DNA of 64,000 bases from Plasmodiophora brassicae (taxonomy: Eukaryota; Endomyxa: Phytomyxea; Phytomyxea; Plasmodiophorida), in assembly GCA_036867785.1 (NCBI GenBank), contig CP145412.1, forward strand, positions 682,001 through 746,000, read 5' to 3'. The notes below the pieces were generated by a model. It worked only from the letters and a program-made list of their open reading frames with translations, did no database searches and was not told the DNA's origin. Position 1 is the first letter of the stretch. Each line of letters opens with the position of its first letter. This document shows positions 34,532-45,667 of this stretch, piece after piece. Both the position numbers and the translations under genes were made by a program.

Positions 34532-35587
34532 ATGCTCTTCACCTGCCAGGCCTTGACCTGGTGTGCTCTGGCGGTCGGCGTACTGGCTCGGGACCCGTAT
34601 CGTCTAGCAGGCATCGTCGCTGGGCCGGGCACGATTGCGACCGGTTTCGTTCGCGTTCGGGATACCGAGGTCGACAAGGGCACTCAGATCCCGGTCTCAG
34701 TCGTCCACGGCGCTCATCACGGGCCGACTCTTCTTCTGATCGCTGGGATCCACGGCTCCGAATATAACCCAATCGTCGCTCTCCAGCGCCTGCCGTCCGT
34801 TCTCGACCCAAAACACCTTTCCGGCACCGTTGTCGTGGTACACATTGCCAACCCTCCCGCCTTCTTCGGCCGTACGATCTACACATCGCCGCAAGACAGC
34901 AAGAACCTGAACCGCCTCTTTCCTGGCAAGTCTAACGGCACCGTCAGCGATCGAATTGCTCACGTTCTCAGCGAGCAGTTCATTGCCAGAGCCCATGCTG
35001 TCATCGACCTACATTGTGGCGATGCCAACGAAGATATGCTGCCATGGGCTGGATACTATGCCGGCATTGGGGGCCATGACCTCGTTAGCCAATCGCGGGC
35101 GCTGGTCGAAGCGTTTGGCGTCTCGCCCATCGTTCAGTTCCCATTTCATCCCACATCCGTTTCAGAAACGATATATACAGGGCCGACGGCGCTCACGCTG
35201 GGCATTCCATCCTTTGACGTTGAAGTCGGCCGGCTTGGACAGGTGGAAGGTGACCTCGTCGAGACGATTGTGGACGGTTTGAAGAACGTCATGAGGTACA
35301 TGGGAATCCTACCTGAACAGCCTCTGCCCATTCGTACGCCTTGGTACGTTGCGAAGCGTGATTTCTACGTATCGCACTACTCTGGATTCTTCTACAACAA
35401 AGTCAAGGCCGGCGATCATGTCAAGGAGGGCCAGACGATCGGCCACACCACCGATGTGTTTGGCGAACCGCTGCAACATGTGACAGCGACGAATCCGGGA
35501 ATCGTGCTGCTCGTCGTCGCTCGTCCAGCAACCAATGCGAACGAGTCTGTCGCCGTTGTTGCTGTCCGTTCCGACCCTGGTTTCTGA
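34532..35587 (+). CDS. Secreted AstE/aspartoacylase-type hydrolase, bacterial in style
   Basis: Zinc amidohydrolase of the succinylglutamate desuccinylase/aspartoacylase family (M14-like fold). The ATG at 34532 gives a signal peptide (MLFTCQALTWCALAVGVLAR) and 351 residues; the frame is open to 34505. Zinc ligands: GIHGSEYNP (His and Glu) and IDLHCGDANED (His). The strip NLNRLFPGK and a C-terminal beta domain (VKAGDHVKEGQTIG) complete the family layout. Intronless, while its neighbours are full of introns, and close in wording to proteins of Gram-negative bacteria as I recall them, so transfer from bacteria is likely. Substrate unknown; an N-acyl amino acid or small amide outside the cell is the family expectation. 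Confidence 0.85.
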   Translation: MLFTCQALTWCALAVGVLARDPYRLAGIVAGPGTIATGFVRVRDTEVDKGTQIPVSVVHGAHHGPTLLLIAGIHGSEYNPIVALQRLPSVLDPKHLSGTVVVVHIANPPAFFGRTIYTSPQDSKNLNRLFPGKSNGTVSDRIAHVLSEQFIARAHAVIDLHCGDANEDMLPWAGYYAGIGGHDLVSQSRALVEAFGVSPIVQFPFHPTSVSETIYTGPTALTLGIPSFDVEVGRLGQVEGDLVETIVDGLKNVMRYMGILPEQPLPIRTPWYVAKRDFYVSHYSGFFYNKVKAGDHVKEGQTIGHTTDVFGEPLQHVTATNPGIVLLVVARPATNANESVAVVAVRSDPGF

Positions 35588-35770
35588 AGTCGACCCTAAA
35601 GCGTCGCCCAATTCTGGGTTTGCCCTCCCGTTCAACGGGTATACATCTGGCCCCACAAGGTCCTGTAGATGGCTATGACGTTCATTAGCAGTTCCAGGTT
35701 TAGTCGACATGCATCATTGGCGTTGTATAGAAGGAATGAGCTTGCCGATATTCCTGTCCTGTATTTGGCG

Positions 35771-36217
35771 TCACTCGGAATCGCTTACGAGGTCGTGTGC
35801 GGTTCTGGCGGGGCGATGTTGAAACTGCTTAGGCCGGTTCTTCGTCGTCGTGCGCCGCTGGCCGTCGGGACCAACATCAGTAGGACCGACAGGAACTGCT
35901 GAGCTTCGCTCATGTCCACTGAGAGGAACTGATGCCCTTTCGCGTGTGGCAGAGGGCTGTGCAGAACGCATGCAATCCGGTGCCCTCTGCGACTTGTGCG
36001 CTTTGGGGCGCAGCGGGAACGCAGGCTGGATTGGGACAGATTTGTGGAAGAAGGGTTCGACACGGGGATAAGCCGTCGGTTTCGGTTTGGGCCGAAGACA
36101 CTGGTAGGCTAAAGCGGCCAGTGCGCTGATCACCGTCACCAAGAAGATCGATAGCAAGATCAGATAGAGGTTCGCTGAGAGGGTATTAAGCACGCTCGAC
36201 GAGGGGTTGTCCGCCAA
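35771..36217 (-). CDS. Possible membrane-span exon of the LRR gene, or small membrane protein
   Basis: The frame holds NTLSANLYLILLSIFLVTVI-type sequence, one strong membrane span followed by a basic Pro-rich stretch (LRPKPKPTAYPRV), as at the inner face of a type I receptor. No good ATG starts it (the first codon of the open part is TTG), so it is more likely an exon than a gene. It lies just downstream of the LRR exons, same strand, but I could not find a junction with the right phase. The C-terminal half is low in complexity and may be read wrongly. Confidence 0.4.
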   Translation of the reverse strand: MADNPSSSVLNTLSANLYLILLSIFLVTVISALAALAYQCLRPKPKPTAYPRVEPFFHKSVPIQPAFPLRPKAHKSQRAPDCMRSAQPSATRERASVPLSGHERSSAVPVGPTDVGPDGQRRTTTKNRPKQFQHRPARTAHDLVSDSE

Positions 36218-36282
36218 TGTCCCGTTCGAAATGGCCCTGGAACGATCACGTCAGACGGCGGCAGGCATCGGGACACGCCAGC

Positions 36283-37342
36283 TCACATCGTTGTCTTCAT
36301 GACCTTGCTGGTTGGACTCCTAACCGGCGTTCTTATTAATGTCGGGCGAATGCGAACGGCTTGGCTGACAGTATGCCTCTCCATCGTAGAAGCCGTTCGC
36401 TGTCGTGTGGGCAGTAAATTGGTAGTATTCCTGGTTGGAGTCGTCGTGTGCACGGCGCATGGCAGCAAAGTGTTATTTGGGAGGGAATTAGGGAGCGGCA
36501 TGCACGTTAAGGTGGGGCTCGTTACGCTGAAGGCACTGTTAGACGCGTGGCTTGGTATGCAAAATTAGCTGGCGTTACCAACATCGTCGTTAGTGAAGGC
36601 GCCGAAGCAAACAAGCCTGGTGGCAGCCACGTCAGGGATGGGTTGTTGTCGATTGAACTGGTGCCAAGCAATATCCTTAGGCGGGCGTCGACGGTGGGTT
36701 AACAGACGTACATTTGCAACAGGTGCGGGACCCCGTTGAAGTTTCCTAATGCTATGGACGTGATTGCGTTCGACGACAACGATCTAAGCGACAACAACAG
36801 GGCCGGTTCAGGGCGACATCGACATATTGCGTCAACCACAGGAACAGACATGTTCGTCAGGCTACTGAAGTTATTGAACGTGAAGGCCGGAATCGATGTG
36901 ATTCTGTTCCCTTTTAAGGATCTGATTTGCGACACTGATGTTACGAAGGTTCCATCTCGCTGCGCTGCCTTGAGCGCTCTTACATTTTCTGAATTCGTCT
37001 AAGGCCATCGAACGTATGCGGGGCAATCATCGATACGACGTTGTTGTCTATGGATCTAGATGAAGAGGTTAGTAAATCGCACTGGTGCTTCCAGGTGTAC
37101 TTACAAGGTGTTCACTAACGTCAGGTTCTGAAACCACGTTGAATTAAGCATCGCGATTCGAGTCGTTGAGGGCACCGTTCTATCGTCAAGTCACGCACGA
37201 CATGAAACGAGTTGCATTGCGATTACATGGTTGTCGGGGACTTGCAGAAGGACGGATACCAGGAGCACACGTTTGGGACGGAGGCCATACAGACGGCAAC
37301 GTTAATGAAAACAGTGACCAGAGGACACGCAATGGGTCCCAT
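36283..37342 (-). CDS. Secreted or membrane LRR protein, one repeat per exon
   Basis: Exon 1 37342-37227 codes a signal peptide (MGPIACPLVTVFINVAVCMA). Then five leucine-rich repeats each fill one exon: 37179-37105 (75 nt), 37055-36984, 36921-36850, 36783-36712 (72 nt each) and 36657-36583 (75 nt). All introns are phase 2, 47-66 nt, and most repeats begin with S and end with xM (for example SLKGNRITSIPAFTFNNFSS, then LTNM). The consensus N.I..I....F..L..L fits plant-type or typical LRRs. The last exon opens at 36535; its reading to a stop at 36283 is Thr-rich and doubtful. A hydrophobic span in another frame downstream (36217-35771, ILLSIFLVTVISALAALAY) could be the true C-terminus, making it a receptor-like protein. 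Confidence 0.75.
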
Positions 37343-37737
37343 TGAGGTCACCGCCACGTCTCGACGTCGTTAATCATGCAGTACATCAGGCGTGCAGATC
37401 GAGAAGGGTACCATTAGACGATGGAAAACAGGTACCGCATCTGGTCGTGTCGGACAGGTTGTCATTGTTTCAGGTACGTCCGGGCCCGACTTTGCAACAC
37501 CTAGCGTACAAGACGCGGTCTGGGGTTTCGTCGCGCGTGCCCGACGTGCCGCGTTAAGCAGCCTCCTGCCGAATACAAACGTACAACCATGTGCTAGTCT
37601 GCTGGGTGCGGCTTCACGTCCATTAGTGTGGCAACAGTTGGGCCGGTTCACGGCTGAGTTTGACCGGAGTCTATTCACCGAGTCTCAGACAGATTTCCGC
37701 GGCGGGCGTTCAGGACAAGGTCGGACCGCTGGTTGCG
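37343..37737. other. Divergent promoter region, LRR gene and PHD gene
   Basis: About 395 bp between divergent starts. The PHD gene's frame is open upstream to an ATG at 37660. Nothing else was seen. Confidence 0.45.
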
Positions 37738-38412
37738 ATGAGGGCGACGTCGGCAGTGGGCGTCGTGAGCGCGCTGCTCGCATTCGGCTGGGCAGTCGCG
37801 GGCGGCCTATCAGGAAGCGGCACTGGGCAAAGTCTTGAGGACCTAAGTGTTGAGGACCTGCTGGACATGGTCGCCGCCATCAGTATAGACGACTTGCTGA
37901 GGCTGCGACGAGATGCGAGCAACGGCGGGGAAGATGTACCAGTACGTACAATGCAGTACCGTGCGCCACTTCCTAATTGCCCCATTTATGAACACGAGTA
38001 CCAAGAAACAATACCTCAACCCCTGCAGGCATATCGACCCCGACCTTCTCTCCCACCAAGCGGTCGCATTGACCGTCACGTGGTGGGTTTCAGTGACCAG
38101 GAGCCAGACCATGGACTTGAGGAAAAAGCTCCACCTGCCGAAGCGACAGGGGCGGCCTGTGAAAGCGCTTATGCGCAGGGATCGCCTATTGCCGACTCCA
38201 CGAACTGTGATAAGCGCGACGACCAATCGACGGGCTACCGTACTAATGGTCGTCGCAAGAGACGCCGGCTGTCGGAACGGCCGATGGAGGCTAAGGTGAA
38301 CTGTATCTGCAAGAGTCCACACGGTAATTGCAACCTAACGCAGTGTGGCTCCTGTGGCGAATGGTTCCACGACGAGTGCGTCGATGTTCATGTTGATGGA
38401 TGCCGCGTCTAG
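37738..38412 (+). CDS. Protein with incomplete PHD-type zinc finger
   Basis: About 224 residues from the ATG at 37738 (250 from 37660). The N-terminus MRATSAVGVVSALLAFGWAV is hydrophobic like a signal peptide, which does not suit a nuclear protein, so the start is uncertain. An acidic helix (SLEDLSVEDLLDMVAAISID) and a polar middle with a basic cluster (NGRRKRRRLSERP, a nuclear-localisation type) follow. The C-terminus is NCICKSPHGNCNLTQCGSCG then EWFHDECVDVHVDGC: C-x-C, C-x2-C, H-x2-C of a PHD finger, but the last C-x2-C pair is missing before the stop. A further exon may supply it; I could not identify one. Confidence 0.5.
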   Translation: MRATSAVGVVSALLAFGWAVAGGLSGSGTGQSLEDLSVEDLLDMVAAISIDDLLRLRRDASNGGEDVPVRTMQYRAPLPNCPIYEHEYQETIPQPLQAYRPRPSLPPSGRIDRHVVGFSDQEPDHGLEEKAPPAEATGAACESAYAQGSPIADSTNCDKRDDQSTGYRTNGRRKRRRLSERPMEAKVNCICKSPHGNCNLTQCGSCGEWFHDECVDVHVDGCRV

Positions 38413-38690
38413 CTGTCTGTGCAGCAGCGTCAATCATCTTCGTCTGTAACGTTCGTTTGGTGAATAAGCTTGGCATTGCCGTCGAACTTGGCTCGTTACG
38501 GTTGACCTGGGAGGACGACATACGCGACAAATGAGTCATACTCACCAGTACGATGAAGATCTACAGCGCCAAAGTGTCATCTGCTGGCTAGAAAACGTGC
38601 AGTGACAGGTTCGAGGCGTGTCGGCGTGTGCGTCACCATGAACAGGCGATAGTTGATTGTTCGTGGTGCTACGTAGGATGTGTCATCATT

Positions 38691-40637
<1,947 letters not shown>

Positions 40638-41143
40638 CGACGACCACCAGCCACGGACTTATCGCACGGCACCCGCACCGAACAACGTGATGCCTTCGAG
40701 TCTCGGTGTAGAGTTATTCAGGTCGGCGATCTGTACAGAAGTTCGCGCTCGGCGATGGACAATTCACGTCTACAGCCACAGCAACGGAGCTGTAGCGTGA
40801 TTATTACATCTTGACCAGTACCATATTGCTGCTCGCGGACAGATCCTGCACTATGTAGGCTGGCCACGTTCAAAGGGTTACAATAACGTGGCGATGCAGT
40901 TGTGTGACAATTGCCTGCGTGGCAGTTGTCGTAAAGCCCACACGCCGAACTGCAGGGAAAGAGCGGCTCCAGGGAACCGTTCCACAACAGTGGTGCAGAA
41001 CCTGGAGTTCTGGATCCCCCAGCCGGAGTCCAGCCACCGCGGTGCAATTGCAGGCGAGGGGACGCGGGCCGGGCGGGAATCCGTGCGGAGTGCGGAGTCT
41101 GCGGACACACGGCGAAGTCCGCGACCATCTCTGCAGGAGCGGA
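40638..41143. other. Divergent promoter region, KAT5 and DDX49
   Basis: About 500 bp between two divergent starts. Short open frames occur in several phases, none supported. Confidence 0.5.
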
Positions 41144-42885
41144 ATGTCGACCTTCCAGGTAGTGAGGGATCTCTCCCTCTGTCGGGCCAGCAATGTTGTC
41201 TTACGTTACATCCAGGAACTTGGGCTATGCTCAGCGTTAGTGGAATCGGCTGCCATGATGGGGATTCACAAGCCCACTGATATTCAACGACGCTGCATTC
41301 CAGCGATCTTGAATGGTACGCCTCCTCTTGTCAAAGTGGATGACTGTACAGCGCCTTAATGGTTGGTCGTTGTACAGGTAAGGACATCATCGGGCGTGCT
41401 GAAACCGGTAGTGGAAAGACGGCTGCTTTCGCGTTTCCAATCCTAGAGCTGTTGTCCCGCGACCCGTTTGGGATTTTCGCCATCGTCCTCACGCCAGCTC
41501 GCGAATTGGCCATACAGATTGCGGAACAGTTCACTTCTATTGGTATGATCCACGTCAGGTAGTAAACAGGTCTTGTTAATCTGTGATTCGGCAGGGACGT
41601 TCTGTAACTTGAAGTGCTCGGTCGTTATTGGCGGCATGTTTCAGGTTTGCCCGCGACCGTCCAGTGCCCAACACAAGTCTGATTGACGTCTCAGATCCCA
41701 CAAGCCGTTGAGTTGACATCACGCCCTCACGTTATAATCGCGACTCCTGGTAGATTGGCAGATCACTTCAGAAGTTGTCCCAATGACCTGTATCTTTCCA
41801 ATCTTCAGGTTGTTTGCATCCGTCAGCATTGTTGCACAGTTCAGTTCATCTAACTCCAGACGTAGTTCCTAGTCCTTGATGAGGCCGATCGCCTCTTGGA
41901 GCCCCGATTTTCCGATGACATCGACGTCATCCTATCGGTTAGCCGTTCTGTTCGTTTCGTTTCACGGTGCTTACATTTCGTGTCAGAAACTGCCTGCTAA
42001 ACGGCAAACGCTTTTATTCTCGGCGACGATAACGCAGCACGTGCGAGAGTTCTGTCCGAACGCTGCATCATTCACCTTCGAGAGTGCTTCTAAATCCGAG
42101 TTTTCTACATGCTCCAACTTGACCCAGCAGTACGTCTTCTTTCCACAGATCCTCAAACCGTGTGTCCTTGTCAAGCTCCTGGAAGAAAAGTCTTCCGTCC
42201 CGAACCATTTGTCAATCGTGTTCGTCTCAACGTGCAAGACAGCTGAGATCCTATCCGAAATGCTGACGTTAATGGAACTCTCCTGCGTCGGGCTTCACTC
42301 GAACCTTTCGCAGCGACGAAGGTCAGGACCGTGCTGCGTTGTGCAGGCCTTGCATTAACTGATTCTGAACAGGCTGGCATCGCTTGGCAAATTTCGAAGT
42401 GGTCGTGCGAACATCATGATTGCGACGGACGTTGCCAGCAGAGGTCTGGATATCCAGCACGTGCAACTCGTCGTTAATTATGACCTGCCAAGGTCTAGTA
42501 TATTACGTTAAAGTGTCCCCAACTGGAATTGCTCATTTGGAATTATAGGAATCCGGCAGATTACGTGCACAGAGTTGGGCGAACAGCGCGTGCTGGCCAA
42601 TCAGGAACGGCCATCTCTGTGCTTACGCAATATGACATCCAGCTGTTCAAGGTAGGGATGCGCGCGGGCGCTCTTCCCCAGACGAAGAATGATAAATGGC
42701 TGGGTGTACAGGTCATCGAGAAGCACATCGGACTGACGCTATCTGAACACGAACTAAATGGCGACGAGGTTGCATCTCAGTTCAAGGTTGTCAACTCCAA
42801 ACTTCGAATGGCCCGACTGCGCCTGGACGAGTATGCGATGAAGATGCGCAAGGCTGGCAAGTCGAGGAAGAAGATAGCTGGCTGA
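41144..42885 (+). CDS. DDX49: DEAD-box RNA helicase, DDX49/Dbp8 type
   Basis: Nucleolar helicase needed for 40S ribosome assembly. Ten exons: 41144-41158, 41216-41315, 41378-41542, 41595-41644, 41695-41808, 41866-41937, 41987-42321, 42373-42492, 42549-42651, 42712-42885. Introns are 49-62 nt, GT-AG; the last one (60 nt) keeps the frame and is easy to miss. The product has 415 residues. The first exon codes only MSTFQ, joined to [11 protein letters not shown], the Q-motif start of the Dbp8 branch. Motifs: [11 protein letters not shown] (I), PARELA (Ia, Ala for Thr), TPGRLADH (Ib), DEADRLL (II), SATIT (III), VHRVGRTAR (VI), then the branch mark [12 protein letters not shown]. Confidence 0.94.
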
Positions 42886-42945
42886 TAAACGTATTGCATC
42901 TTCGTGCCGTGGCAAGCCGTTGACAAAGACGGAGGGTACGCCGGT

Positions 42946-44674
42946 TTATATTTGTTGAGGTTGAAAGCCGATTTCTGCGGGGTGCACCTGGTACTGGCGC
43001 ATCCGGTTATTGTACGCCTCGATGACGTTGTAGTACATCTAAGCAGCAATACTCAGACAAGGGCGATCCATATCCTCAATGTACGTCGGACGAACCCGTC
43101 TGACATCGGACAGCCGGTCCTGCATGTCCTTGATGGTGTCGTTCTTCTGCTGCAGAACGTCTTCCAGACGTTGAGTCGGCTCTCCCAGCAATTCCGGTTG
43201 CAGATTTGTCGATATGAGCACCTGAAATTACTGCCATCAGGCACCTGCAGGAAGAACGCTGCCACGTATCCGACCTGGTGCAAGGCGGTCTCCTTCTTTT
43301 CGAGGTCAGCCTGTAGGACGTCCAGTTTGGTCTCCATGACCAGCGCTTTGAACGAGGCACGCTTCTCCACTTCCAGCAGGTTGTAGTCCAATTTCCGTTG
43401 CAGGATGTCACGTTCCTCCTTGGCCTGCTCCTCCTTCTGCAGCAACACCTTCGCAACGAGATCAGACCTGTCGCTATTTACACACTTCTGTGGAACCAGC
43501 AAAGACCTCGTTCTCCCAGCTGATGTTCTTGAGCTTGTTCTCCAACGAGAGGATGCGCTCCTTTGTGGCTTGAAGTTGCAGCTGGGGCATACCATCAGAA
43601 GTGGCCGAGAAGGCTAGGGTGGCCATCAGAAACCTTATCGCGTTCGTAGTTGCGAAGCTCAGCGGTTAGGTCCTCGACTTCACGCAGGTGCCGCTTCAGC
43701 GGTTCCGACAACTTCTTGTTGATCTGTCGGCGGGATGCGTTCAGAACCAACGTCGCGCGTCCCGTACCGGCGAATGTACCTGCGCGATTTCGGCCATGGC
43801 CTTCTCGTCACTGTGCTCCTTCTTCTTCAGGTCAAGGACCTCCTCCTTGAGGCTCTTGATGAGGTCCAGGTTGTTGTGCGTGATATCGTGGTAGTAATTC
43901 TTGATCTGCTGGAACTCGTCCTTGTGGACGGACATCAGATGGGCGATATGCTCCGATTTGCGCCTCTCGATCTTCTTCACGTCCGCCCGGCGATCCTCGC
44001 TCTTCTGCTTCCGGATCGCGCCCATGGCATCCTCGAACGACAACCGCAGGTCCTCTGCCTTCCTCTGGTACTCCTTGCGCAGGTTCATCACGTTCTTCTC
44101 GTGTTCGTGCTTCTGCATGCGCACCAGGTCGTTATGCGACAGCTCCATCTCCCGGAGCTTGGCCTTGTCCTCCCAGATCACATCCCTGAGCTCGTTCTCG
44201 ACCGACCTGTTCTCCGTCTGCAACCGATGCAGCAGGACCTCATTGTTCGTCCTTGCTTCCGTCAGCCTGCATCGTCAGACGTCAGCGAACATGCGACGTT
44301 TCGATACGAGATCGACCCGCAGACTTGGTTTGGTGTTCATGCAGGACATGGCAGATCTTCATCTTGTAGACGTTGAGCTCGAAATTGTGCTTCTCGGTGA
44401 GGTCGTCCAGGCTCCTCAGCTTGCGTCGTTCGGCGGTGGTCAGGTCCTCCAGTCGCTTCTTCTCGATGGCCCAGTACGACCTGATCTTCCGCTGCTGCTG
44501 TTCGAAGTCGTTCAGGACGCGCTTCTCGGTGCTGAGCTCGGCTTCCATGATCCGCAGGATCTTCCGATAGTTGTTCGCCTCCTCAGACTGGTCCAGCGAC
44601 GCCGACCCGGCCGCACCGGCGCCCGGCGCCGCCTCCGTTTTCGCCTTGCCCTTCGCCTTCGCCGCCTTCGACAT
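42946..44674 (-). CDS. DRC4: Dynein regulatory complex subunit 4 (GAS8)
   Basis: Part of the nexin link between axonemal doublets, controlling dynein in motile flagella. Seven exons: 44674-44325, 44266-43780, 43723-43634, 43581-43507, 43448-43275, 43221-43096, 43038-42946; introns 52-58 nt; 464 residues, against about 478 in human GAS8. Almost all of it is coiled coil after a Lys/Ala-rich N-terminus. Family blocks: IKNYYHDITHNNLDLIKSLK, LSEPLKRHLREVEDL, ISWENEVLLQKEEQA and RLEDVLQQKNDTIKDM, ending PAEIGFQPQQI. It shares a 56-bp gap with the divergent CYB5D1 gene. Confidence 0.94.
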
Positions 44675-44730
44675 GATCCCCCGTCTAATCACGATTCGAT
44701 CGGGTTCGGGTACCCGTCAGCACATCGCCT
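44675..44730. promoter_or_regulatory. 56-bp bidirectional gap between DRC4 and CYB5D1
   Basis: The two ATGs stand back to back with 56 bp between them, so both leaders and any core promoter must overlap. No TATA box is present. Both genes belong to the flagellum, so shared control is likely but not shown. Confidence 0.55.
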
Positions 44731-45529
44731 ATGGCGTCGCCGGACGAGTCGCCAGCGACGCGATACTATTCCGAGAGCGAGGTGGCCGCCCACAACGTCT
44801 ACAACGACGCCTGGGTGTCCCTGTTCGGGAAAGTGCTCGACATCACGCCGCTGATCGCTGAGTACCTGGGCACACGCGGTAAGCGGCTGGGAGCCCCGCG
44901 CCCGGACGGCCGCCTCGAACCAATGACAGATGGTGCAGATTCGATCCTGACGGTGCCGCTGGTCCGGTTCGCCGGCCAGGACATCACGCACTGGTTCGAC
45001 CCGAAGTCGTCGCAGGTCAGGACGCACGTCGATCCGGTCAGCAACCTGACCATGCCGTACACGCCGCACGGCCGGTTCATACACGTGCCGCCCAACGAGC
45101 CGTCGTCCCGCTGGAGCACGAACATCGCAGTGCCCTGGTGGCAGGACGAGCAGTACATCGTCGGCAACCTGACGAAGAAGAGCAGGAGCCTGCGCGTGGT
45201 GAACACGCTGACACACCAGACGCACGTGTTCGAGGTCTGCAGCGAGGAGACCATCAAGGACATCCAACGACGGTACGTCCTGTTCAACGAGCACGCCGGG
45301 TCCTACACCTGGAAGTGCCTCGGGCGCGTCCTCGGTCGGTAACCCAACGTCCTTGGTCCACGGACGCGCCTGCCCTGACCGATGTCGACCGCGCGCAGAC
45401 CTGCACAAAACCCTGGAGGAGAACGGGATCGCCGACGAATCCGAGGAGATGGCGTCACTGGGCATCAACGAGCAGCAACACCTGCCCAGCCTGCAGCTGT
45501 ACTACAACGACGACCTAAGCGTGGCGTAA
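44731..45529 (+). CDS. CYB5D1: Cytochrome b5 domain protein of flagella
   Basis: Exons 44731-45334 and 45399-45529 (64-nt intron, phase 1) give 244 residues; human CYB5D1 has 228. The N-terminal cytochrome b5-like domain begins RYYSESEVAAHNVYNDAWVS and has DITPLIAEYLG; a second region around residues 80-130 has GQDITHWFDP and PYTPHGRFIHVPP. A C-terminal ubiquitin-like part ends KTLEENGIADESEE and LYYNDDLSV, as in the animal and algal homologues, which are radial-spoke-associated proteins. Whether heme is bound cannot be told. Its place beside DRC4 and CFAP57 supports the flagellar role. Confidence 0.92.
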
Positions 45530-45667
45530 GAACGCAACATAAAGTCACTGTCGCTCCCATTGTTGTGGTTGTTGGGTCGTGGTCGCGGGGGACGGGGAGA
45601 GAGGGGGGAGACGTCCTGTGATCATGGCATGGTACTGCAGCACCAGTCACAGATTAAGGCAGCGGCG

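Noticed and set aside
36299-36568. Hydrophobic 89-residue plus-strand frame
   Set aside because: Overlaps the LRR gene's last exon and intron on the other strand; no start context or homologue.
44689-45468. 259-residue minus-strand frame
   Set aside because: Antisense to CYB5D1, no family signal.
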